From Sycobia sp. Sy_11 (Eukaryota; Arthropoda; Insecta; Hymenoptera; Epichrysomallidae), in the NCBI GenBank assembly GCA_018907035.1, contig JACCIC010000296.1, forward strand, positions 1 through 64,000: 64,000 bases of DNA, read 5' to 3'. A program made the translations under genes and the position numbers. Of the stretch, positions 22,051 to 33,191 are shown piece by piece. Numbering within the stretch: the first letter of the stretch is position 1; every line of letters begins with the position of its first letter. The notes below the pieces were generated by a model that worked only from the letters and a program-made list of their open reading frames with translations, ran no database searches and had not been told where the DNA came from.

Positions 22051-22301
22051 TGTTGGGATTGAGCACCAACCATGCTGGGCTTATATAGTGTGTGTGTGTA
22101 CCATCTGTATGAGCGGTACAGATGCTGTGTGTGAGAGCGGCGCTGCGAGAGCGCCCTTTATAGAGAGTGCAGTTAGTAGACTGCTAAACGTTGTGCGAGT
22201 TGGTTGATTGTGAATAAAGCTCTGAGTAATAGAAATACTTTGTCTTTGTCTTATTCCTTTATTTCCACTCTGCTTGTATTTTATATATTAGATCTAGATT
22301 C

Positions 22302-22306
<5 letters not shown>
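22051..22306 (+). repeat. 3' LTR of the copia element
   Basis: 256 bp, identical by eye to the 5' LTR, followed by the ATATA flank and the second half of the (TA)n tract. Confidence 0.93.
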
Positions 22307-22345
<39 letters not shown>

Positions 22346-22348
<3 letters not shown>

Positions 22349-23630
22349 GAGTTGTGTTCAAAAAGTAACGAGAATTATTCAATTTCGCGGGTTTGGAGAG
22401 TCCGCCTGTATAAAATTTTTTTTATTATGTTAGTACGCATGCCGCTGAAGTACGACAAAATTTTTAGCAATATTTATTGCTTACTTTTTAAGTGGTAGTC
22501 GCTAACGTTAGACGTGTTTTTTCGAACTCGGCAATTTTCGTTTCTAAAAAAAAAATGAAGCAAAGAATTTGTATTCAATTTTGCATAAAAAATGAAATAA
22601 AGTGTAGTGAAGTTAGTAAAATGTTAACAAAGGTATATGGTGAGTCAGCTGTGAGTAAACCAAGGATTTACAAGTAGTATTAGCGATTCCAAGATGGCCG
22701 CGAAAATGTTCAAGATGACGAACGACCCGGAGGCCCATGCACATAAACAACCGATGAAAACGTGAAAAAAGTGAAGGAATGGTTATGAACGATCGCCGAA
22801 TCACAATTAGAGAAATTGCTGATGGTGTTGGTATATCAGTTGGCTCATGCCATGGAATTTTTTCGGATGTTTTGGATTTGAAACGTGTGGCAGCAAAATT
22901 TTTCCAAAATTATTGAATTTCGAACAAAAACAGCGGCGAATGGAGATTGCTCAGGAGTCGCTGAATGAAGTTAATAACGATGCAGAACTACTAAAACGTA
23001 TTATAATATATCATGTCGAAACTAAGGCTCAATCGTTTTAGTGGAGGCATTCTGGATCGCCAAGACCGAAAAAGGCTTGACAAGTGCGGTCGAATGTGAA
23101 GGTTATGCTCACTGTGTTCTTCGATTGTAATGGCATAGTGCATCATGAATTTTTGCCACAAGGTCAAACAATCAATAAGGAGTACTACCTACAAGTTCAA
23201 CGCCGTTTGCGTGAAGATGTGATTTGTGGCAAAACAATTCATGGCTTTTGCACCACGATAATGCACCTGCTCACACTTCATTGCTTGTTCGTGAATTTTT
23301 AACCAAAAACAAAACTTTAATGATGCCTCAGCCTCCATATTCGCTAGATATGGTTGCATGTAACTTTTTTCTATTTTCAAAAATAAAGAGAACATTCAAA
23401 GGCCGTCGTTTTACAAGTATGGATGACATTAAAAGCGAATCACTGAAAGAGCTAAAAGCTATTACAATGATCGAGTTTCGAAAGTGTTTTGAGAATTGGA
23501 AAAAACGTTGGCACAAGTGCATCATATCCGAGAGGAATTACTTTGAAGGGGACAAAATAGATATTGATGAATAAATAAATTTTTTTTTCATCAAACGAAA
23601 ATTCGCGTTATCTTTTGAACACACCACGTA
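22346..23630 (+). mobile_element. Mariner transposon relic with TIRs
   Basis: About 30-bp terminal inverted repeats (tacgagttgtgttcaaaaag at the left; the reverse complement of the right end begins tacgtggtgtgttcaaaaga) flanked by TA, total 1285 bp, the usual mariner size. The transposase lies in between but is broken. It sits in the (TA)n tract right after the copia element, inside the same intron. Confidence 0.88.
22554..23574 (+). pseudogene. Mariner transposase, frameshifted and catalytically altered
   Basis: Pieces in several frames cover the N-terminal DNA-binding region (22554-22677, a helix-turn-helix-like start), the middle (22830-23040) and the catalytic core (23084-23574). HHDNAPAHTS carries the second Asp. 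The third catalytic Asp of the mariner DD34D triad should sit 35 residues later; that position reads N in ACNFFLF, so the last complete frame (23224-23574) encodes a dead core. Multiple stops separate the pieces, hence non-autonomous. Confidence 0.85.
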
Positions 23631-23688
23631 TATACAATTGTTTATTTTCATAGTTTAGTTATGTAAATAATTTATTTTTTATTTATAG

Positions 23689-23860
23689 ATTAGATAATAC
23701 TTTTGCTAAAGAAATAGCTCAAAATATAGATTTAATTTTTTCCACAGAAGTTGTCGAAACGTATTTTATATATACAGTATATAAAAAAGATTCTGCTACA
23801 CAAAAATCTATAGCAGCTGCTGGAAAGCTAATTTCTATGTATATATTTAAAAGATATTGA
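23689..23860 (+). pseudogene. Next exon of the decayed gene
   Basis: Starts after an acceptor (ttatttatag), with one base completing the split codon from 14217, and continues open for 56 codons to TGA at 23858. It contains LDNTFAKEIAQNIDLIF and KKDSATQKSIAAAGKL; the latter resembles a conserved Lys/Asp-rich then AxGKL stretch in the recalled arthropod family. The reading phase agrees exactly with the exon at 13976-14217, which is good evidence that the two belong together and that the transposons between them sit in an intron. Confidence 0.5.
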
Positions 23861-24065
23861 AATAACAAACTAACAAATACAGTATTGCAAGAAAAACAAA
23901 ATATTGTTAATTGTAGTATAAATGAAAAAGGTATTTACTATATATAATTTAATATAATTTAATTGTACTTTTGTCGACTGCTTATATACAAATTAATAAA
24001 TATTTTTCTCGCACTCGGGGCGCAAAATACGATTTTCTGCAGCTGTCCAGAGGGAGCAAAATACT

Positions 24066-24157
24066 ACTTTTCCTCCCTAGGGAGGAAAAGTGTTTATGGC
24101 CGATTCCCGACCAATCAGAAAGCTGAATTTTACTTTTCCTCCCTTGGGAGGAAAAGT
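24066..24157. repeat. Two 26-bp palindromes 66 bp apart
   Basis: 24066-24091 is a perfect palindrome centred on ctag (cttttcctcc/ggaggaaaag arms). 24132-24157 is the same except for a central tt mismatch. See findings. Confidence 0.85.
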
Positions 24158-24509
24158 GAATGAATGGAACCGTGTAGTCCGGTAGGATTCTCAGTTTTCC
24201 TATGCAACATCTGGCATTTACGATGTTTAGACTTACGAGTATATGCGCCAGTCGATCGCAGGTTCGACCTTTTTTTTGCACTTTGAGTTAAGTATTCGAG
24301 ATTCTAAAATAAAATATGATTGATATTCTATGTGAAATTTATTATAAACATTTTTATGTTTTTTAAGTATTAAAAATTATCTATATCTTTTTTTTAATTA
24401 GTTTTAATTTAAAATTCTATTTATTATGCTATTAAATATTTTAAAATTTTAATTTGAGCGTAGATTATTAACAAACTTATAATCTTCAATTGATTAGTCT
24501 TATTTATTT

Positions 24510-24580
24510 AAAGAAAAGGGGGGGCTCCGCCCCCAACCCCCGGCGGGGGTTTCACCCCCTGCACCCCCACCACCCAATCC
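24510..24580. repeat. C/G-rich hairpin-forming block
   Basis: ggggggctccgcccccaac followed by cccccggcggggg and caccccctgcaccccc forms several short G/C stems. This resembles ends of common low-complexity repeat families in eukaryotic genomes. No gene. Confidence 0.5.
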
Positions 24581-24907
24581 TACATCTCTATTCAACATGC
24601 TATATTAATTTCCAAATAAGAAGAAATTATTTAATTCAATTTTATTCAATTCAACTAAATTGCACGTATAACTTCAAGAAAAAACCGATAATATTATATG
24701 TTTTCTTAAACCCAACGAATTACATTTTATGTTAGGGCAACTTATTTCAGAGCGAGTATCATTTGGAGCTTTAGATTTTATACCTGCTTGCTCTAGCTAA
24801 GCATGGCTAACACATGGAGGAGGGGTTTAACATTCTTTAATTCTGTGAGTTTGCCGTTCAATTTTTTGTGCATTTCTTTGAGAAAGAAAAAGCGCCCTCG
24901 TATGGGA

Positions 24908-24990
24908 AAGTAGTATGTGACACACGAGAGCAAAGGCGTTTTCGGACTCGGGTAACGCCTATTTTGCTCCCTTGTGTCACAATGTACTAT
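24908..24990. repeat. Strong imperfect hairpin, about 33-bp arms
   Basis: Left arm 24908-24940 (gtagtatgtgacacacgag...) pairs with right arm 24954-24990 (...cttgtgtcacaatgtactat) around a 13-base loop (24941-24953). Just after it begins a Penelope LTR fragment. Confidence 0.75.
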
Positions 24991-24994
24991 TTTT

Positions 24995-25310
24995 TCATTG
25001 GTCTTACAGTCTAATCAAGTCAATCGGAAACATACGTAACAATATCAATACATATCTACATTAACAATACATCAATACACAAAATTAATAAAAAGAATAA
25101 TAAAAATTAAATTAAAAATTATAATGACAGTCAGACTGTCCTTGTTTACAGTCACCCCCGTAGACTAATCTGAAAATAAAATATTAGCTAAAAATTTTTT
25201 TTTTGTTAGTAAAGTGCAATTTGACTGTCCCCAACACCCTTACCTAATTGAAGATCCAGTCCAACGTTTCGAGCTCACTATGGATCCACACCAGGGACTA
25301 TAATTTATAT
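24995..25310 (+). repeat. Penelope-like LTR fragment with ribozyme-like motif
   Basis: Same tags as 11317-11510 (cattggtcttacag, gacagtcagactgtc, cacccccgtagact), continuing through gtgcaatttgactgtcccc to a minus-strand segment (about 25310-25264) in which CTGGTG... and CGAAACGT match the hammerhead-like motif seen in the larger Penelope element. Confidence 0.65.
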
Positions 25311-25477
25311 TATACTACATATAATTTACTTTTATTTCGAAATTAGTCCATTTTTATTACAAAACAAGTTAATATATCAAAACAAATACATTTTAGAGTC
25401 CATTGATGAATGTGGCTTAAAAATAATAGATCTCCTTGGATCTTTAATTAATTCATTGAACTACTACGGCTCAATTT

Positions 25478-28400
25478 AGAACACAAGAATTTAAGTTCGT
25501 CAAAGATTCAAATTTAGCAAATATTTTTTATAAATGGCCATTGTATTATCATCGATTACGTCGAAAATTAATAAATATCGATTATTTCGCAATAAATCTG
25601 GGCGTGGTTAGCTTTGAAGAAAAAAAATAGTTTCAGTTTTATGAAACTTGCAATGAGTTCTCAAGTATATCATCTAAACATGATACTGCTAAATCATACG
25701 AGAAAAAAATAGATTCAGTTGCCAAAATTGGTAAATATGTAGAAATTTATAATTTTATAAATAATGTTAATTCATAAAATAATTGCCATTATATCATCAC
25801 ATAAAATAACTTAATTTGTAAAATAATATTAATAGAAATTTCAGATTCTAAGGTCGTTTTAACCTTACTTTTACTTTTGCATTTATATCCACCAAACAAA
25901 TAAAAAAAATTGTCGGAAAATTTTTCAAACTTTCTATCGATTTGGTGAAAGATAGCATGATACAGTTTATAAGTGTTAGTATTTATATTTTTATAATTTT
26001 TTTAAGAATGAAACATACTGATTACATTGTTTTTTGGAATATTGCATGTTAATTTGCATATTTAACGTTTTTATTTTGTCAAGGTATTCTCAAACAACTG
26101 GTGACATAGAAATCAACCGCAAGAAGGCAAAAGAGACAGTAGCTAGGTTAAAAGTTTGCATTCAACTCTACACAATTATTATAGGATTTGTTGACTCCAT
26201 CAAAGAAATTTATGTTAGTATAGATAATGTGCTTGACTTAAGTTCAAGTGTTATAGAAGTGCTAGATTTATTCTTTAAAAGCTTTCACGTATTCAATTTA
26301 GAGTATCCCCTTGTTTCGGCGTATTTATGATTTCTGATACAAAAAGGAATTTATCAATTCAATACGGCATTTCATAAAAATCTAATTCCAATTCAACATG
26401 TTTTAAAGAAATTAGAAGAGAGAAATTCAAAGCAGTTACGTGCGCAAACTTTTAGAACTTTAAAACAAGATAATTATTTGTTGAATGATATTATTTCTAT
26501 CAATTTTTTTTTAAATTAAAAGTTGTATTTGAACATTATAATTCCATATTAATTTAAATGTTAGCCATTTTAGATGTAGTAATATATAGAATACGTAAGG
26601 GAAAATATACGTACTTAAGTGTTCCTTTAAAAACGTTATTATTGTTACTCATTTAGGTATTACGTTAATTACTACAAATTACTATATAAACATGTATTAT
26701 TGTTTTTTTTGTGAAATTTATTTTTTATCCATCAAGTTGCTAATGACACATATTAAAGTTATGCATAGAACTGAAATGTATTATGAGGTACAATGTAATT
26801 ACAAAGACTATTGTAATAAATTCAGCAACATTTATTCATTCGAAAAGCATTTAAAAAAAAAAATTTTATAGGAACGCCCATAGAAAAACCTAAAATTGTT
26901 AAACAAACTAATAGTATATATACTAATAGTCAAAATACAACTGCTAAACCTCCTTTTATTGTAGATGATAGATCCAATAGTGATACTAATGATGAATTTA
27001 ATATTGATGATATGAAAAATAAAGTTTTGCATTTTGCTTTGGAATTTGTAACAATAGTTTATGCTTATGGATATGTAAATTTAAAACTAGCCCACAAAAT
27101 TATTAATAACATATACTCAGGATCCATCAATATTTGTTTATTTTTGTTCACAAAAAAAGTTAAAAATTTTAATGACATTGAAGATTTTATATCTGTTATA
27201 AAAAATGGTTTTAATTATTTCGATCACAACATTTAACTTTGAAGTTCGTAATGGCTATTAATTGTTTAATACTTCCAAAGAAAGTTGTTATTAATCACTT
27301 TCTTAAATATGGTACAATAAATAAAAAAGAAGAAATTATTAGTTTGGATAATATTTTATATAATTAATAATATCTAATATAATTTGGACCTATAGCTTTA
27401 ATTTGAAAAAAATTTTTAGAGTTACTAAATGTTTATTGAAAAATTTAGAAATTTATAGACAATTCTAAAATTAGTAATACTATAGGTTCTGTGCTAGACG
27501 GTAGTTTTTGGAAAATCATATCTTCTAAACAAGATGAAAAAATATTACCTTTAGTTCTTTACTGCCTTTGAAATCAACAACGCATTAGGATCTTAAAAAT
27601 CAATAAGTAAAATTGGCGTACTATATTGTTATATTGTTATTTTACCAGCAGAATATGCTAGTAAAATAGAAAATAAATTTTTATTTCAACTACATAGTTA
27701 CGTTCACCAGAAAAATTTTGGAAATTCTAAAATATTTAATTGTATTATAAATCAAATTAATGATTTATAAGACAATGGAATTATTATCAATGTAAATGAA
27801 AAAAATTAAAAAGTTAGATTTGTTTAGCCATACATATTTAGAAACAATTTATGTCTAAACACCGTTCTCGGTTATGGAAAAAATTTCAATGCATTATATT
27901 GCTCTCGAATTTTTACAGTGGTTAAAGGTAATTTAAGAAATTGAATTACAGATAAAAATGAATTATTAAGAACTGAAGATACTTAATCTAGACATTATAA
28001 TGACAAAAGCTATGGAATACAAGAAGAATGTGCTTTTAATAAAATTTCGAATTTCCCTGTTATTAAAAATATTTCTTATGATTCAATGCACGATCTTTTA
28101 GTGGGAATTTGGAGATATGATGTTGCTAAAATTTTGAAGAAATTAATAAATAATGAACATTTTTTTTACTTAAAAATTTTAAATGAATGAATCGGTTGCT
28201 TTAATAGTATATCCAACGACATGAACAAACCACCGACTTTATTACCAGACACTATAAAAAATGAATGTATAATCCTAAGTTCTTCAGAAATGTTTTATTT
28301 AGTAAAAAGATTTTAATTTAATAATTGGAAATCTGGTAAATATTGGCCATAAGTTTTGCGAGCTCTTGAAGTATTGTATACACGATATCTTACATTACAC

Positions 28401-28720
28401 AGGAAACTATTCAAGAGTTCATTTAAATTAAAGCATTATAATATTCTAAATTACTCAAGACTTATGCGCTTATTTGGCAAATGAAATATATATCTAGTTT
28501 TCGTTTTGTAGAATGTCATAAGAAATTAAAACAAACAAGTAAGATTATTAAAAACAGAAAAAAACCTTCCTACAGCTTATCATTGAAATAACAGCTTATG
28601 TTTTGCTATCGCTTAGTAACAAACAATGGATTTTCTAATGAAATCTCAAAAGGTTGTAATCTTAACAATGTGAGTTTGATAGAAATTTTTTTTAAATATA
28701 AGAACGTAATGCCTTCAAAA
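25478..28720 (+). pseudogene. Downstream decayed part of the same gene family
   Basis: Coding-like pieces on the plus strand are separated by stops and frameshifts: 25478-25630 (FYKWPLYYHRLRRKLINID), 26080-26518 (a 75-codon open piece then a stop and continuation), 26701-26772 (a C2H2-like finger with Cys at CFFC and His at THIKVMH), 27012-27236, and short islands to about 28640. Order and spacing fit one long protein with N-terminal helical part, zinc finger and a large C-terminal domain that I recall as CACTA/KDZ-transposase-like in related proteins. That last point is low confidence. No transposon ends for it were found. Confidence 0.4.
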
Positions 28721-28959
28721 ATTTTTTTCAATTATTCTTATTCATAGGTAAGGCACAAACTATGTATATCATATGGAAAAATTGTCGGTATTATTATTAG
28801 CAAAGTAAATGAAATTTATTTGTTATGTAATAAACTAAATAATTTAGGATATTTTATGAATCTGAATGCATCAAATTCAGGATACTCAAGAGTGGGTAAT
28901 TGTAGACATAAACTCTACCAGAGTACTATACCTTAAATTATAAATTTTATGCAAGTTCT

Positions 28960-30350
28960 GATGAATTTGGAAAATAAACAATATAATAAAAATTATAATT
29001 TTCTATAATGTATATTTATAACATCAAACTAACCGACAATAAATTATAAAAGACATAATTTCTTAACGAAATGTTCATTAAATTTATTTATTTGAATAGG
29101 TTCGAGCGAGTTACCGACTTACGCTGAGTACAAAAACCAAATATACTGTCATGTTCATTAAACATAATTTCATTGATACGGCATCACGCGCTCAAACCTC
29201 CTTTAAATAAATTTAATTTGATTATTAAATTAAAAAACTTAGAGCATAATTATTTAATGGAAATATAAATTACTTGAAGAAAATATGTATTTATTGAAAA
29301 GTTACGAAAAGACATTAAATAGAAAATAATAAATTTATTTACTGCAAGTAAATATATATTTTATTTTGAAAAAATTTTTAATCTGATTTAAGCAAATATT
29401 TGCTTTAATTTAAATAACTATTTTTAATCAATACTATGTTTAAATCTAATAACCATTTATTAGATTTCAGTAACTCAAAAATTCATTATAAGTAAATATT
29501 TTTTAAAACGTGGCTGTTAAATTAAAAAAAAGAATGATTTACTTATTTTAAGAAAATAATTTATTTGAATCAAGTAATTTTTATTTAATTTAAGTTCATA
29601 AAGCTTTGACTTACATAAATCAAATTTAAGAAAATGAGTTGACTCGATCCAAAAAAAAATTTTTTTTAATCTAAATTCATATATTCCTGTTTACTACATA
29701 TGTATTTAAATCAAATAAATTCATTTTTATTTGAATCAAGTGAATTTCTTTTCAGTGTATGTTTCAGATTTGTTAATTATTTCCACAAACAAATATATAT
29801 GTATGTCAGTATTATACAAAGTTTTAAGGGCAGCGTTTATATATATTTTTTACAAATGTCAGCTTATCCAATACAAAATAAAAAATTAATTTATTACAAC
29901 TAAATATTATTGTGGTACTCCTTTAAAAAGTTTATAAGATAAGTCTAAAATACATCTCATTAAAAGGTCGAACCGTTGGTATTTTTAGGTAGTCGTGAAT
30001 ATTTATAGTATGTTAAGCATCAGAGCAGTATAAAATTCATGAACAGGTAAGATACAGGGACCCCGATAAATATAAACATACTTCACCGATTGAAAGTTTT
30101 TGAAAATCATATAATGATATAATTTATAAAAATAACAAAATGAAAACAGCATGGCCTCAAGAACAACATGGTGACAATGGCAGATTTCATGAAAGTAACA
30201 ATTTTTTACATTTTCTAGAAAATTGTTCTACTTTTCTTTACTTGTTCATCTGAAAAGTACGATATATAGAAATTAAAACTGTCTATAAGATTATGAAAGA
30301 ATGTTTAAAAGTATCCTGAAAATAATTAGTAGTCTTCAAACAGTGAGAAC
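28960..30350. other. AT-rich stretch with one short inverted repeat
   Basis: No coding sequence recognised. A 141-bp MITE-like unit lies at 29077-29217. Confidence 0.6.
29077..29217. repeat. Short MITE-like inverted repeat
   Basis: About 30-bp arms (attaaatttattta...ggttcgagcg and its near reverse complement cgctcaaacc...aaataaatttaat) flank an 80-bp centre. No coding capacity. Confidence 0.6.
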
Positions 30351-30363
30351 AGATGTCCTCTAG

Positions 30364-30562
30364 GAGGCCTACGATGGCTCGATCGCTAGAGCGAAGTACT
30401 AGTAACTTGGTGGTTTGAGTTCAAATCCCGGTCCCGACCGATTGACACAGGCACCACTGTAATAATTTATATGTGCTTTGTTTAAAAACACATCGTAGAT
30501 CTCAGTGATTAGCACCAGTATTTGGAAGCATAAATAGAGCGACGTTAAATAACATAAAAAAA
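30364..30562 (+). mobile_element. tRNA-derived SINE with perfect target duplication
   Basis: Head gaggcctacgatggctcg (A-box part) and gagttcaaatccc (B box) are tRNA-like; the body ends gcgacgttaaataacat plus an A run. The 13-bp sequence agatgtcctctag stands on both sides (30351-30363 and 30563-30575), a hallmark of target-primed reverse transcription by a LINE machinery. About 199 bp long. The second copy is at 12573-12778. Confidence 0.9.
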
Positions 30563-30693
30563 AGATGTCCTCTAGAATTTAATAAAACATAATCTTTATT
30601 CTCGTAATTATAAAGCGTATAGTAGTAGCCGCTACATACAAACTATTATTTTGATTAAATGGAAGTGCAACTCTAGATTTTTAATCAGTAAAC

Positions 30694-31916
30694 TATTGGG
30701 TGTATAAGTAAGTTTCAGCATTGACAAAAGATTACGTCACCAGTGGATCCCGAGCAGAATTTTCAGAACTCACGTTTTATATTTGTAAGTTGTGTATCAA
30801 TCAACAACTTTGTAGCATTATATTTGAACATTTCTTTTGGTGTCGTTTATTTTATCATTTACGTATTTACAGTATTTAATTTAACGTCATTTACAGGAAA
30901 CGCTAATTCTATTCTTTAATCTGAAGAAAACTGCTGTTGAATCCTATCGTTTGTAGGAGCTAGTGGGCCGAATGTATTGGTGAATTAATGTGCCGCGAGT
31001 GGTTCAAACATTTCAAAAGTAGTGATTTTGAAATTAAAGACAAGAATCGTTTCTGGATAAGAATCTGTGTCAGATTTAAGAAGTACTTGCTGCATCATTG
31101 GACATCATGTAACAAGCCGTTTTCCTGAATTCGTTCAAAAGTGCCGTATAAATTGACGACGAAAGACGTCGAATGGCGATTTAGCATGTCTGGAATGTTG
31201 CTGAAGCAATATAAAATAAATTATTTTTGCATCGTACTGTCACTCGTAATGAAAAATGGATTTATTACGATAACCCTAAACGCAGAAATTCGTATGCAAA
31301 TTCCGGCGAGCCAGCCGAATCAGCGCCGATACGAAAGATTCACGTAAATTAAGTCACGCCCTACATATGGTGTGATCAAAAGGGTATCCTATACTACGAA
31401 CTGCTTCAGAGTGGTCAAATCAACAAAGGACCATTGTATTGAATCTCACTTATTCGTTTCAAGCGAACATCATAGGAAAGACAATCAGAAGATACTAGCA
31501 GACATGAGTTCGTCATTTTTAATCACGATATCGCCCGCCATATGTTACAACTTCGGTCAAAAACTATTTAAGGAGAACAGTAGATGGGAAATTCTGCATC
31601 ACCCGCCCTATACTCTAGACATGGCACCATCTTACTAACACTGGTTTTGATTAAACGAGAACGCTCTTACATGAATACGCTTTAGTTCAGTAGAGGGAAT
31701 TCAATAGAGACAATCAAACATTGTCTTGATATATTTTTAAACTCGAAAGAAGGCAAATTTTTTTGGTCCGGAATTCTTAAATTGCTTGAAAAATGGGAAA
31801 GAAAGTTATAGCTTCCGACCGACGATACTTTGAATAAAGGACACATGACCATGTGTTCATTATAAACCTCACATTTTGAAAAAAAACGTTGGCAAATTAT
31901 TGTACATCCAAAATAT
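30694..31916 (+). mobile_element. Second mariner relic (mauritiana-like)
   Basis: TA-flanked imperfect ends (ttgggtgtataagtaagttt at the left; ttttggatgtacaataattt as reverse complement of the right end). Transposase pieces lie at about 30985-31347 (CREWFKHFKSSDFE; a DNA-binding/linker part) and 31372-31800. The catalytic region reads HPPYTLDMAPSY followed by a stop; the third catalytic Asp (APSD in the family) is Tyr and the next codon is a stop. Several frameshifts. Clearly dead, and from a different subfamily than the copy at 22346. Confidence 0.8.
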
Positions 31917-31918
31917 AC

Positions 31919-31919
<1 letters not shown>

Positions 31920-31999
<80 letters not shown>

Positions 32000-32000
32000 G
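31920..32000. repeat. (TA)n microsatellite
   Basis: Long ta repeat with two short tttata interruptions, next to the mariner end. Confidence 0.9.
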
Positions 32001-32287
32001 TATTGTATTGTAGATTTTTATAGTAATTCAGTAAATAAAGTTCTTTTGAATAAAATGAAATAAGAATTTTAAATACATCTTCTCATGTATTGTAAAAAAC
32101 TTTATTTAAAGTATTTCACTAAATTCAATAATATATTAAGATAAACATGCAAACAAATACAAACATAGTCTTTTCATAATAAAACGAAAAAATCTTCATA
32201 TACCTATCTTAAATTTATACAAAATATTTTTCTTTTCTAGAATCTTTCGAAATCGATTAACAAAAAAATTATATAAGTTAAAATTAA

Positions 32288-32991
32288 AAAATCGATGATT
32301 TTAAATAATTAATTCTTTTTTATGAGTCCAAGCGTGGACAAAAATGATATGAAAATCAACTCGGCCATTTGTAAATGATCTCATTATTTTATTAAGCTGT
32401 ATTTCCAGTAAAACTACTTTTTAAAGATTTAGATGTATTTTGTGTAAACTATACATGCTGTTATTTATAGAGATGCATATTAATTGCACTTAGCCATTTG
32501 CTTTAATGGTCCATTGTTTTAATATATTATTGCGTGATATAATTCATTCTTTGTTAATCTATTCATATATAATTTTAGAAGATTTTAGAAAAATATTTTG
32601 CAGAAAATTATTTTGGTATATGAACATCTTTTTGTTTTACTATGAAAAGATTTACAATATAATTACATATACTATTATATATGTATTTTTGTCTTAATAT
32701 ATTACTGAATTTAGGAAAATATTTTGTATAAATTTTTTCTAAAATACATATAAGATTTATAGGTTATAAATTTCTTAATATGCTAAGAAGAAATATTATT
32801 ATGTTTCCCTTTATCGCAATCAATAGGACATCTGACTGTATCAGTGAACTGATTTTTAATTTAAATATATAACATTTTATGTGTTAATATATTTGAAACT
32901 TTCAGAAAGTATTTTATAGAAATTTTTTAGAAAATAATATGCATCAGACTCTCCTAACTATTTTACTTTTGTTAAAAGTTCTTTTTTGGAG
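32288..32991 (+). repeat. Dispersed repeat D, copy 2
   Basis: Uninterrupted relative of 11150-12012. It ends at the same point (agttcttttttggaga), which marks the family's real border. Internal open frame 32506-32697 is hydrophobic AT-rich sequence and not called. Confidence 0.7.
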
Positions 32992-33191
32992 ATAAGACTT
33001 ACATTATAAAAGCGTGAGTAAGCTGAGACGTACCCGTATAAATAGACGGATATTTGTAAACAAGCGGAGAAGAGCCACAGGGTTCGATGATATTTATATT
33101 GTAGCGCTGCGTAGTCTAGACTATATAATATTATGGAAAAAATCAGATGATCCTTTAAGAAACATTTAATGAAATCGTTTACGATTTATTC

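Larger units (their letters stand above)
14259..22306 (+). mobile_element. Complete Ty1/copia LTR retrotransposon, apparently intact
   Basis: Two 256-bp LTRs with TG...CA ends are identical as far as I can read them. They enclose a primer-binding site, a 1.9-kb leader, one 1809-codon Gag-Pol frame and a polypurine tract. The 5-bp flanks are ATATA on both sides, a target duplication within a (TA)n tract. At 8048 bp it is long for copia (about 5 kb in Drosophila), because of the leader and a roughly 600-residue Gag region. Identical LTRs and an unbroken frame point to a very recent insertion. It lies in an intron of the decayed gene (13976-23860), in the same orientation. Confidence 0.93.
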
